In this document: positions 1-6,427 of the stretch, one piece after another | Layout of the letters: every line of letters starts with the position of its first letter | Numbering within the stretch: the first letter of the stretch is position 1 | NCBI GenBank assembly: GCA_030262795.1 | Contig: JAJSZO010000004.1 | Location: 17,637 to 28,161 of the forward strand | Length of the DNA: 10,525 nt | Direction: 5' to 3' | Source: Deltaproteobacteria bacterium | Lineage (GTDB): Bacteria; Desulfobacterota; Desulfobacteria; Desulfobacterales; ETH-SRB1 | Position numbers and translations under genes: made by a program | The notes under the pieces: model-generated | Databases searched by the model: none | Told to the model about the DNA's origin: nothing | Seen by the model: the letters and a program-made list of their open reading frames with translations, nothing else

Positions 1-36
1 AACCCTGAACCCTAAACCCTGAACCTTTGAACCCTA
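1..36. repeat. Degenerate heptamer tract AACCCT(G/A) abutting purL
   Basis: Five tandem units can be read: AACCCTG, AACCCTA, AACCCTG, AACCTTTG (one base longer) and AACCCTA. The tract ends at the purL start codon and probably continues left of the window. A related heptamer tract (CCCAGAA units) lies at 9003-9030. No function is known to me; simple tandem repeats in a 5' leader can change length by slippage. Confidence 0.75.
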
Positions 37-3033
37 ATGCCTCATAGACTGGAAATAACATTAAAATCCGATTTGTTTGATGCCGAAGGCAAGGGTATTC
101 AACAAAAGGCAATGCATTACTTTGGAATTGACCTTTCACAAGTAAGGACAATTCATGTAATTACTATTGATGCCGATCTGTCGGATGATCAATTGAAAAA
201 AATACAAACAGAGGTTTTTACAAATCCTGTAACGCAAATTTCTTCTTTTAAGCCTTTGCCGGTTGAATTTGACCGGACTATCTGGGTCGGCTACAGGCCC
301 GGAGTCAAGGACAACCCGGGCAGTACTGCTGTTGAGGCAATGGAAGATATTCTAAGAATAAAGTTCGGTCCAAATGAAGCTGCATATACATCAAAACGTT
401 TTTGTCTGAAAGGGAAAAAGCTTACTGCTGAAGACATGGACAAAATTGCCGGCGAGCTTCTCGCAAACAATATCATCCAGCAGTGGAAGATTTTTTCAAA
501 ACATGACTGGAATTCCGAGACAGGCATCGGCTTTATCATTCCAAAAGTTATGCTTGACCATATACCTGCTGTTATTTCTCTTCCAATAGACAGTGATTCA
601 ACTCTTAAACAAATCAGCGATGAACGAAATCTGGCTTTAAACCCCAATGATATTCCAACCATAAGAAACTATTTTTCAGACAAAAATGTTCTGGCAGCAC
701 GTGCAAAAGTTGGACTATCAGACCCGACTGACATTGAACTTGAATATATTTCTCAGGCGAGAAGCGACCATTGCAATCATAATACCTTCCAGGGACTGTT
801 CCGTTATCATGATCTTGCAACAGATAACGTAGAAGTCATGGATGATCTTTTTAAAACTTGCATTAAAACTCCTACGTTGATGTTAAAAGAGAAAAAAACC
901 TGGGTTGTATCTGTTCTGTGGGATAATGCAGGTGTGGGGCGTTTTGACAGGAATCATTATTATGTTATTACCGGAGAAACGCACAATTCGCCGTCCAATA
1001 TGGAAGCATATGGCGGAGCTATAACCGGCATAGTAGGAATATACCGTGATCCACTCGGTACCGGCAAAGGGTCAAAGCTGATTATGGGCAGCTACGGCTA
1101 TTGTGTGGGGCACAGGGATTATAACGGAGATCTTAAACCGCATCTGCACCCAAAACGACTTTTAGATGGTGTTATAGAAGGAGTAAGAGATGGCGGCAAC
1201 AAAAGTGGGATACCAACGCCTTTTGGTCAGGTCTTTTTCCATCATGGATACATGGGCAAATGCCTGGTTTTTGTAACAGCGCTCGGCATCATGCCTGCCA
1301 TGGTGAAAGATGAACCATCGGAGCAGAAAGATATTTCTCCCGGCGATCTGGTCATCATGTGCGGCGGAAGGGTCGGCAAAGATGGAATTCATGGCGTAAC
1401 AGCAGCATCAGAAACTTTTTCCGAACATACTCCTGCCGGCCATGTCCAGATCGGTGATCCGTACACCCAGAAAAAAATGCATGATTTCATCTTAGAGGCA
1501 CGTGATGAAGGGCTTATAGCATTTATTACCGATAACGGAGGAGGAGGTCTTTCATCATCAGTAGGCGAATCAGCGCTGTTTTCAAATGGATGTGATGTTC
1601 AGCTTGAAAAGGTTCCCTTGAAATATCAAGGACTTGATCAGTGGGAGATATGGATTTCCGAATCCCAGGAACGCATGACCCTTGCTGTAACACAGAATAA
1701 TCTGAAACGTTTCCTTGAGCTTTCAGAAAAGCATGCTGTCGAAAGCACAGTTATCGGCGGTTTTACTGATACCGGCAAGCTCCATATTACATACAATGGC
1801 AGGACTTGCGCTTATATTGATCTTGATTTGCTTACTGCTGGTTTTCCGCAGTGGGAATTTGATGCGCATTGGCAGCCGCCGGATAAGCGAGGGTTGTTTG
1901 AGCCGGTTTTAAAGGAACCGGTTGATTACGAAACTTTACTGAAAGATATTCTTGCGCGATCCAATATATGCTCCAAAGAATGGATTACCAGGCAGTATGA
2001 TCATGAAGTCCAGGGCACAAGCGTAATAAAACCTCTAATCGGCGTCGGTCGGGATGTGAACAGTGATGCAGTTGTATTAAGGCCAGTGCTTGATTCCAAC
2101 AAAGGTCTTGCCTTTGCCCAGGCTCTGCTGCCCACTTATTCACTTATTGATGCATATCATATGACAAGCTGTACCATTGACGAAGCCGTGCGCAGGCTTA
2201 TAGCTGTCGGAGCAAATTTTGAACACATAGGCGGTGTGGATAATTTTTGCTGGCCTGATATTCAATATAATTCAAAAGACAATCCTGACGGCAAATTCAA
2301 GGCCGCACAGCTTGTCCGTTCATGCCGTGCTCTTCGGGATATTTGCCTGGCATATGAAATTCCACTTCTTTCAGGCAAAGACAGCATGTATGTTGATGGT
2401 TATCTTCCGGGCCGTTATGGTGAAAAACATAAAGTTTCCGCACTTGAGACTCTCCAGTTTTCAGCAACGTCTGTCATAGATAATATAAATAGATGTATTA
2501 CAATGGACAGTAAGATGCCCGGGGATCTGGTTTATGTTCTTGGTACCACGAGAAACGAGTTGGGGGGAACTGAGTACTACGAACATTTTGGATATATTGG
2601 TTTTAATGTTCCCAGGGTTATGCCCGATCAGTTTGTGCCGGTTTACAAAAGGCTTGGCCATGCCATTGACAGAGAAATTGTGGCATCCGCACATGGTATA
2701 TACCGTGGCGGTCTTGGAGTACATCTTGCTTTGACCGCAATGGGCGGCAACCTTGGTATGGAAGTTGATCTTGCCCATGTGGTTGCAGACGATGTTGATC
2801 GTAATGACACAATATTGTTTTCTGAATCCGCTGGACGATTTATTTTAACCATTGATCCACGGCATAAGGAAATTTTTGAAGATATTTTTAAAGGACTTCC
2901 ATATGCCTGCATAGGAAAAACAACCAAAGAAACCGATTGTATTATAAAAGGTATTGACGGCAGAGTTATTATTTCAGTTCCTGTGAATGATCTTAAAGCC
3001 GCATGGAAAAAGCCATTCAAAGACCTTTGTTGA
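37..3033 (+). CDS. purL: Phosphoribosylformylglycinamidine synthase, long PurL with PurS-like N-terminus
   Basis: FGAM synthase makes formylglycinamidine ribonucleotide from FGAR, ATP and glutamine-derived ammonia in cytosolic purine synthesis. The 998-residue protein begins with a PurS-like region (residues about 1-75; RLEITLKSDLFDAEGKGI resembles free PurS), followed by what looks like a second copy to about residue 150. Next come the linker motif SDHCNHNTF (near 245), the AIR-synthase ATP-binding motif GETHNSPS (near 313), DNGGGGLSSS (near 499), SESQERM (near 541), and LLSGKDSMY of the second half (near 779). No glutaminase domain follows, so a separate PurQ must supply ammonia. This differs from the ~1300-residue E. 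coli protein, which includes the glutaminase, and from the ~740-residue B. subtilis PurL, which uses separate PurS. An in-frame TGA at 28-30 makes ATG 37 the earliest possible start. No Shine-Dalgarno is visible because the leader is repeat sequence. The family call is firm; the double PurS reading is inference. Confidence 0.95.
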   Translation: MPHRLEITLKSDLFDAEGKGIQQKAMHYFGIDLSQVRTIHVITIDADLSDDQLKKIQTEVFTNPVTQISSFKPLPVEFDRTIWVGYRPGVKDNPGSTAVEAMEDILRIKFGPNEAAYTSKRFCLKGKKLTAEDMDKIAGELLANNIIQQWKIFSKHDWNSETGIGFIIPKVMLDHIPAVISLPIDSDSTLKQISDERNLALNPNDIPTIRNYFSDKNVLAARAKVGLSDPTDIELEYISQARSDHCNHNTFQGLFRYHDLATDNVEVMDDLFKTCIKTPTLMLKEKKTWVVSVLWDNAGVGRFDRNHYYVITGETHNSPSNMEAYGGAITGIVGIYRDPLGTGKGSKLIMGSYGYCVGHRDYNGDLKPHLHPKRLLDGVIEGVRDGGNKSGIPTPFGQVFFHHGYMGKCLVFVTALGIMPAMVKDEPSEQKDISPGDLVIMCGGRVGKDGIHGVTAASETFSEHTPAGHVQIGDPYTQKKMHDFILEARDEGLIAFITDNGGGGLSSSVGESALFSNGCDVQLEKVPLKYQGLDQWEIWISESQERMTLAVTQNNLKRFLELSEKHAVESTVIGGFTDTGKLHITYNGRTCAYIDLDLLTAGFPQWEFDAHWQPPDKRGLFEPVLKEPVDYETLLKDILARSNICSKEWITRQYDHEVQGTSVIKPLIGVGRDVNSDAVVLRPVLDSNKGLAFAQALLPTYSLIDAYHMTSCTIDEAVRRLIAVGANFEHIGGVDNFCWPDIQYNSKDNPDGKFKAAQLVRSCRALRDICLAYEIPLLSGKDSMYVDGYLPGRYGEKHKVSALETLQFSATSVIDNINRCITMDSKMPGDLVYVLGTTRNELGGTEYYEHFGYIGFNVPRVMPDQFVPVYKRLGHAIDREIVASAHGIYRGGLGVHLALTAMGGNLGMEVDLAHVVADDVDRNDTILFSESAGRFILTIDPRHKEIFEDIFKGLPYACIGKTTKETDCIIKGIDGRVIISVPVNDLKAAWKKPFKDLC

Positions 3034-3090
3034 GATGAAGCCAAGAAAAAAGCTGAGCTACGCAAAGCATATGATAGGCAAAGTTACTTC

Positions 3091-3104
3091 GTCCACGTTC
3101 CTTA
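3091..3104 (+). repeat. Intergenic motif GTCCACGTTCCTTA, copy 1
   Basis: This 14-bp sequence recurs exactly at 8950-8963. Its 11-bp core TCCACGTTCCT recurs at 5215-5225. All three copies are intergenic and read in the same direction. This one lies in the 107-bp gap between purL and the dgt-like gene. Its role is unknown. Confidence 0.6.
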
Positions 3105-3140
3105 GGTATAAATAAAAAGTAGAGGATTATACAAAAGGCT

Positions 3141-4196
3141 ATGTCAATACGTGAGGATTTTGAAAAACGTGAAAGGACATTTATTTCTTCATTCGGTTGT
3201 CTTAGTTCGGAATCAAGGGGCCGAATAAGAGAGGAAGTGCCTTGTCCCATCCGCACTGCTTTTCAGAGAGATAGGGATCGCATAGTTTATTCCAATGCTT
3301 TCAGGCGGTTAAAACATAAAACCCAGGTTTTTTTATCTCCTCTGGGCGATCATTATCGAACACGACTGACCCACACTCTTGAAGTGTCGGAAATAGCAAG
3401 AACAATCGCCAGGGCAATGCGTTTAAACGAAGATTTGGTTGAAGCCATTGCTCTTGGCCATGATCTTGGACATACACCATTTGGTCATGGCGGAGAAACA
3501 GCGCTCAAAGAAATATATTCAGAGAGCTTTTCGCATAATGAGCAGAGCCTGCGTGTTGTGGATATTTTATGCAATAACGGGAAGGGACTTAATCTTACTT
3601 ACGAGGTGCGTGATGGAATTTTGAAACATTCAAAAGGATTTGGGAATATTATGCCGAGTGATCCATCAGAGCAGGCATATACCATTGAGGGCAGAGTACT
3701 GCGCGTTGCCGATATAATTGCATACCTGAACCACGATCTTGATGATGCGATCAGGAGTGGTGTTATAAGTTCCGTTCAGGTGCCTGAATCCTGCCTGAAG
3801 ATAATTGGGCATTCGCATTCAGAGCGAGCCAGAACAATGATTGCAGATGTTGTTTCGTCCAGTGAAGTTATAGATGATGAATTTTGCTTGCGCATCAGCA
3901 ATAAAGTATATTCCGCAATGAAGACTTTAAGAGAGTTTCTTTATGAAAATGTATATCGTTCGCCTCAAGTACACAAAGAGTTTGTCAAGGCAAAGAAAAT
4001 TCTTTCCGATCTATATTCCTTTTTTTTAAATAATGAAGATGATCTTCAAAGAGAACTCGAAAATATGGAAATGGCAGCTTGTATGAATAACAGCCAATCC
4101 GGAGAAAGAGTTGTTTGTGATTTAATTGCCAGCATAACAGACAGATATGCTCTTGATCTTTATGAGAAAATATTTTTTCCTTCTCCACTCGTTTAA
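3141..4196 (+). CDS. dgt: dGTP triphosphohydrolase-like HD-domain protein
   Basis: Members of this family (COG0232 type) hydrolyse dNTPs to deoxynucleoside and triphosphate and help control dNTP pools. The 351 residues carry the HD metal site: H78 (in RTRLTHTLEVSEIAR), H107-D108 (in ALGHDLGHTPFGHGGE) and D191 (in VADIIAYLNHDLDDA). The family motif HNEQSLRVV follows at 132-140, and the N-terminal segment FQRDRDRIVYSNAFRRLKHKTQVF (read in two parts, about 41-64) is the usual substrate-side region. The length fits the shorter bacterial class rather than the ~505-residue E. coli Dgt. The start fits the family N-terminus, but the Shine-Dalgarno is poor: AGAGGA at 3121-3126 is too distant and AAGG at 3135-3138 too close. 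The gene lies 107 bp after purL on the same strand; co-transcription is possible. Real substrate preference cannot be read from sequence. Confidence 0.92.
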   Translation: MSIREDFEKRERTFISSFGCLSSESRGRIREEVPCPIRTAFQRDRDRIVYSNAFRRLKHKTQVFLSPLGDHYRTRLTHTLEVSEIARTIARAMRLNEDLVEAIALGHDLGHTPFGHGGETALKEIYSESFSHNEQSLRVVDILCNNGKGLNLTYEVRDGILKHSKGFGNIMPSDPSEQAYTIEGRVLRVADIIAYLNHDLDDAIRSGVISSVQVPESCLKIIGHSHSERARTMIADVVSSSEVIDDEFCLRISNKVYSAMKTLREFLYENVYRSPQVHKEFVKAKKILSDLYSFFLNNEDDLQRELENMEMAACMNNSQSGERVVCDLIASITDRYALDLYEKIFFPSPLV

Positions 4197-4242
4197 ACCG
4201 GATGCCTTTAAATCTTGAACAAATTAGATCAAATCAAAATAA

Positions 4243-4421
4243 GGGTTCGGTAAAAAATAGCTTGATAGAATTTGCGCCCAAATTTGCCGTAGATTTAATT
4301 GATCTTTATTCGCAAAACCGCAGGAATAGCGAGCTATTTCGAGGACTTTTGCGGATAAAGATCAATTAAAGATATGGTGAAGTTGGGATGCAAAAATGTC
4401 AAATTATTTTTTATCGAACCC
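4243..4421. mobile_element. MITE-like element with long imperfect terminal inverted repeats
   Basis: The left end reads GGGTTCGGTAAAAAATA (from 4243) and the reverse complement of the right end reads GGGTTCGATAAAAAATA (from 4421). The arms stay alignable inwards with small indels to a near-perfect inner stem: 4294-4317 pairs with 4347-4370 at 23 of 24 positions, the odd pair being G-U in RNA. The central 29-nt loop holds a further hairpin, AATAG-CGAG-CTATT (4325-4338). TAA stands directly outside each end (4240-4242 and 4422-4424), which fits a short target duplication. There is no transposase gene inside, so any movement would have to be in trans. The right arm covers the start codon and about nine codons of the next gene. 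It could also act as an RNA hairpin after the dgt-like gene. Confidence 0.7.
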
Positions 4422-4998
4422 TAAGTATTCGCCTTTTTTAAAAAGGCTGGAAACAATATGGGTGGATATGGGGCAAAAATATCAGGAAGCCGCTGATTAT
4501 TATGGTTTTTTCTGTAATGGATGTGAGGATAATTGTTGTTATACCCGTTTTTATCATCATACACTTTTGGAATATCTTTTTATAATGAAAGGATACAGTG
4601 CCCTTGAATATGAAATGCAGAATCAGGCAACAGCGCGGGCGCTGGAAGTATGCGCTGAAACCCTGGAGTATGACAAAACAGGAAAACCCGTACGATTGTT
4701 ATGCCCGCTAAATTTTGACGGTTTGTGCATATTATATGAATACCGTCCTATGATATGCAGGCTGCATGGTATTCCGCATCAGCTTCAAAAACCCGGTCAG
4801 GATATAATGTATAGCCCTGGCTGTGAGGCCTTTGTAAAACAGTGTGATGGAAAAAAATATATTAAATTTGACAGAACATTTTTTTATATTGAAATGGCTA
4901 AACTTGAAAGAAAGTTAAGAGAAGCGCTCGGTTTTACTCAAAAATTTAAAATGACTGTGGCACAGATGTTGATCAAAACAATATCAGATAGAGGCTGA
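4396..4998 (+). CDS. YkgJ-type cysteine-cluster protein 1
   Basis: This belongs to the CxxCxxCC / UPF0153 group, predicted to bind zinc or an iron-sulfur cluster; the biochemical role is not established. The 200 residues contain the conserved set C40, C43, C47, C48 (FFCNGCEDNCC), C103, C111, C121 (LLCPLNFDGLC, then YEYRPMICRLHG) and C143 (SPGC). The RP..CR..G signature is typical. It is more distant from the two other YkgJ genes in this window than they are from each other, with a C-x2-C-x3-CC start rather than C-x5-C-x3-CC. The ATG at 4396 and codons through about residue 9 lie inside the right arm of the MITE-like element, and no good Shine-Dalgarno precedes it. Met25 (ATG at 4468) is an alternative start that keeps all cysteines. 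The gene could have had a different N-terminus before insertion. Confidence 0.85.
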   Translation: MSNYFLSNPKYSPFLKRLETIWVDMGQKYQEAADYYGFFCNGCEDNCCYTRFYHHTLLEYLFIMKGYSALEYEMQNQATARALEVCAETLEYDKTGKPVRLLCPLNFDGLCILYEYRPMICRLHGIPHQLQKPGQDIMYSPGCEAFVKQCDGKKYIKFDRTFFYIEMAKLERKLREALGFTQKFKMTVAQMLIKTISDRG

Positions 4999-5015
4999 CA
5001 AGAAGCAAACAACCG

Positions 5016-5031
5016 ACAACCTGAGTAGTTA
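5016..5031 (+). repeat. 16-bp direct repeat ACAACCTGAGTAGTTA, left copy
   Basis: It begins 17 bp after the stop codon of YkgJ-type gene 1 and matches 6406-6421 at 15 of 16 positions in direct orientation. The two copies bracket the RES/Xre toxin-antitoxin module. One such pair in 10 kb is not far from chance expectation, so the placement carries most of the weight. Confidence 0.5.
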
Positions 5032-5179
5032 TAGCCCAATTTACAGGACTTGATACTGTTCTTGCACTGCATTTCCTGCAATTTTAGTTATTTTCTCCGT
5101 TTATCTGCTATTTTAAAAAAATTCTGATATCAGGCCATATGAACAATGCTATAGTGTCCGAACGAAAAGCTATTAAATC

Positions 5180-5207
5180 AATTTGTTGGGTTTTGCCCTG
5201 ACAAATT
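5180..5207 (-). terminator. Weak hairpin downstream of the RES toxin gene
   Basis: AATTTGT (5180-5186) pairs with ACAAATT (5201-5207). An inner GGG/CCC pair (5188-5190 with 5196-5198) is separated from the outer stem by small bulges. It lies 25 bp past the stop codon of the toxin gene on the minus strand. There is no clear T-tract after it, so this is only a possible terminator. Confidence 0.25.
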
Positions 5208-5214
5208 AAATTCT

Positions 5215-5225
5215 TCCACGTTCCT
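5215..5225 (+). repeat. Intergenic motif TCCACGTTCCT, copy 2
   Basis: This is an 11-bp exact match to the core of the motif at 3092-3102 and 8951-8961. It sits 7 bp beyond the toxin stop codon. The flanks of this copy diverge from those of the other two. Confidence 0.5.
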
Positions 5226-5231
5226 AACCGG

Positions 5232-5699
5232 TTATTTTTGTTTAAAAAGTCTTGAATCAAATGAAAACATCTCAACATTTGTCAGATCTACAAATTTTAT
5301 GTCTGGATGCAATGGATTTATAAGAGCATTAACTTCCTTTTCAACGACTGCTGATGGAATATCAAGTAGCAATGATGATTTTGATTTTATCCAATTGGTA
5401 CCAATATTTGCTAACTGCTCAGGAGCAGGATAGTCACGCCAGTTTGATGGCAACTGGCTTTCATTGATTGACTCCCACTCAATATTTTCCTGAATATTGA
5501 TTTCAACAATGCTCAAATTTTCAGGTGCAAGTGCCATAGGTACGTGCACTAAAAATTCAAGAGCAGCAAGAGACCTGCTACCTGAAGTGTAAACTACTGG
5601 ATAGCCGGTATGGTTCCAGCGTCCACCATAAATTCTGGCCCCCATACCAGTTATGTCGTTGATGTGTTCGGATGTGCTTATTCGAAAGAGTTTTATCAC
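5232..5699 (-). CDS. RES-domain toxin of a type II toxin-antitoxin system
   Basis: RES toxins (for example MbcT of Mycobacterium tuberculosis) deplete cellular NAD+. The 155 residues show the family's signature residues in order: R27 in GARIYGGRWN, Y37 in PVVYTS, E48 in SLAALEFLVH and S116 in LDIPSAVVEKE, followed by NP at 128-129. The length is normal for the family and nothing looks truncated, so the toxin may be active. The start is GTG at 5697-5699, overlapping the antitoxin stop in the sequence GTGA, which suggests coupled translation. The antitoxin is encoded upstream in the same transcript, as is usual for this class. The gene pair is oriented opposite to the flanking YkgJ genes, so it looks like an independent cassette. 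The fold is confidently recognised; NAD+ as substrate is inferred from the family. Confidence 0.93.
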   Translation of the reverse strand: MIKLFRISTSEHINDITGMGARIYGGRWNHTGYPVVYTSGSRSLAALEFLVHVPMALAPENLSIVEINIQENIEWESINESQLPSNWRDYPAPEQLANIGTNWIKSKSSLLLDIPSAVVEKEVNALINPLHPDIKFVDLTNVEMFSFDSRLFKQK

Positions 5700-6127
5700 G
5701 AATAAACTCCAAATTCTATACGACCTAATTCTTCTAATACTAACTCTGTACCAAAACGTGAACCCAGCATGGTAAAAGGCGTGTTGCCAGAGAGGACTTT
5801 ATGTGGGGTGTTTAACCACAATAATAATTTTCTTTTTTCTTGAAAAACTTCAGTGCCTTTGGCTAAAACTTCTGCGATATGAAGAACTTGCTCGGAGACT
5901 GTCGGGTTAAAATGCTGGTGCGATGTATACCTTTGGAGGGTTCTCTCTGTTACTGGCAATAAAGCAGCTACCTGCTTCCATGACAAGGAAAGATAATTTG
6001 CCAAATGTGACACAGCATTTTTGGTGATTCCAATACTGCCAAGCTCGACTAAATCCATTTTGCTTTCGAGTTTTTTGCCAAGAATCTTCTCACCGCCTAA
6101 AATTTTACCGACTTGTGCTAATTGCAT
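5696..6127 (-). CDS. Xre/MbcA/ParS-type antitoxin
   Basis: This is the partner of the RES toxin: it blocks the toxin's active site and represses its own promoter in characterised members. The 143 residues have an Xre-like helix-turn-helix in the first half (about 45-75, including LSWKQVAALLPVTERTLQRYT) and a C-terminal toxin-binding part of the DUF2384 type (about 85-143: VLAKGTEVFQEKRKLLLWLN, then LGNTPF-like SGNTPFTMLGSRFGTELV). The start ATG at 6125-6127 has AGGTG at a spacing of about 5 nt. The stop overlaps the toxin start by 4 nt. A strong promoter with a palindrome sits directly upstream, consistent with autorepression. Length and domain order are normal for the family. Confidence 0.92.
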   Translation of the reverse strand: MQLAQVGKILGGEKILGKKLESKMDLVELGSIGITKNAVSHLANYLSLSWKQVAALLPVTERTLQRYTSHQHFNPTVSEQVLHIAEVLAKGTEVFQEKRKLLLWLNTPHKVLSGNTPFTMLGSRFGTELVLEELGRIEFGVYS

Positions 6128-6142
6128 AATTACACCTCATTG

Positions 6143-6156
6143 TTGACATTTGTCAA
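6143..6156. promoter_or_regulatory. Palindromic operator candidate TTGACA-TT-TGTCAA
   Basis: This is a perfect 6-bp inverted repeat with a 2-bp centre, placed at the expected transcription start of the antitoxin-toxin operon. A wider pair, TGTTGACATT (6141-6150) and AATGTCAACA (6179-6188), spans the promoter and reuses the same half site at the -35 box. This fits repression by the Xre-type antitoxin or its complex. Confidence 0.6.
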
Positions 6157-6157
6157 A

Positions 6158-6186
6158 AATATATCGCCAAATATCAACAATGTCAA
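6158..6186 (-). promoter_or_regulatory. Sigma-70-type promoter of the antitoxin-toxin operon
   Basis: On the minus strand TTGACA (6186-6181) is followed after 17 bp by TATATT (6163-6158). That is a full -35 match and a five-of-six -10 match at optimal spacing. The expected start is near 6151, about 25 nt before the antitoxin ATG. Confidence 0.75.
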
Positions 6187-6240
6187 CATCGAACGTCGAA
6201 TAATGATGTCGCTTCGCTATTTAAATTATTTTAAAATCGA

Positions 6241-6400
6241 AAGAAAAAAATTGGGGTCAAACCTTATTATAATAAAGGGCTTGGGGCTTGCCTTGACTTC
6301 CATAATTGGAAATAGTAATCTCACCTTTAAAACGTGTGCCGTGCCCGGCACACAACAAGGCGGAACCAGACGGGAAGAAACTCATTTAAAAAAACCGTAA
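6241..6400. mobile_element. REP-like remnant with GC-rich hairpin
   Basis: The segment has no convincing gene. It contains TTGGGGTCAAACCTT (6250-6264), a phrase I associate with the surroundings of REP-associated Y1 transposases in deltaproteobacteria (memory, not a search). A perfect 7-bp stem follows: GTGTGCC (6334-6340) with GGCACAC (6347-6353) around a GTGCCC loop. The hairpin is much more GC-rich than its surroundings. No transposase reading frame is present, so this is at most a non-autonomous copy or relic. Confidence 0.4.
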
Positions 6401-6405
6401 ACCTA

Positions 6406-6421
6406 ACAACCTGAGCAGTTA
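6406..6421 (+). repeat. 16-bp direct repeat ACAACCTGAGCAGTTA, right copy
   Basis: It matches 5016-5031 with one difference (C for T). It ends 6 bp before the ATG of YkgJ-type gene 2, so it occupies the place where a Shine-Dalgarno would be expected. Confidence 0.5.
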
Positions 6422-6427
6422 CGAGTT

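Noticed and set aside
1..36. Heptamer tract as a CRISPR array or telomere
   Set aside because: The units are contiguous 7-mers with no spacers, and a telomere is not plausible directly before a bacterial purL gene.
291..3065. Several minus-strand and out-of-frame open frames over purL
   Set aside because: They overlap a complete, well-conserved gene, show no recognisable domains and have no convincing start signals.
3035..3115. 26-codon frame MKPRKKLSYAKHMIGKV... starting just after the purL stop
   Set aside because: It has no ribosome binding site of its own, its end is made from the dispersed TCCACGTTCCT motif, and nothing supports it as a gene.
3017..3256. Minus-strand frame across the purL-dgt gap
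   Set aside because: It overlaps both real genes and its protein has no recognisable features.
5124..5133. Perfect 10-bp palindrome CTGATATCAG
   Set aside because: It is short, isolated and not placed at a promoter; it is expected by chance in AT-rich sequence.
6122..6400. 92-codon + strand frame over the antitoxin promoter and REP-like hairpin
   Set aside because: It runs through the promoter, operator and hairpin of the opposite strand, has no Shine-Dalgarno and has no family resemblance.
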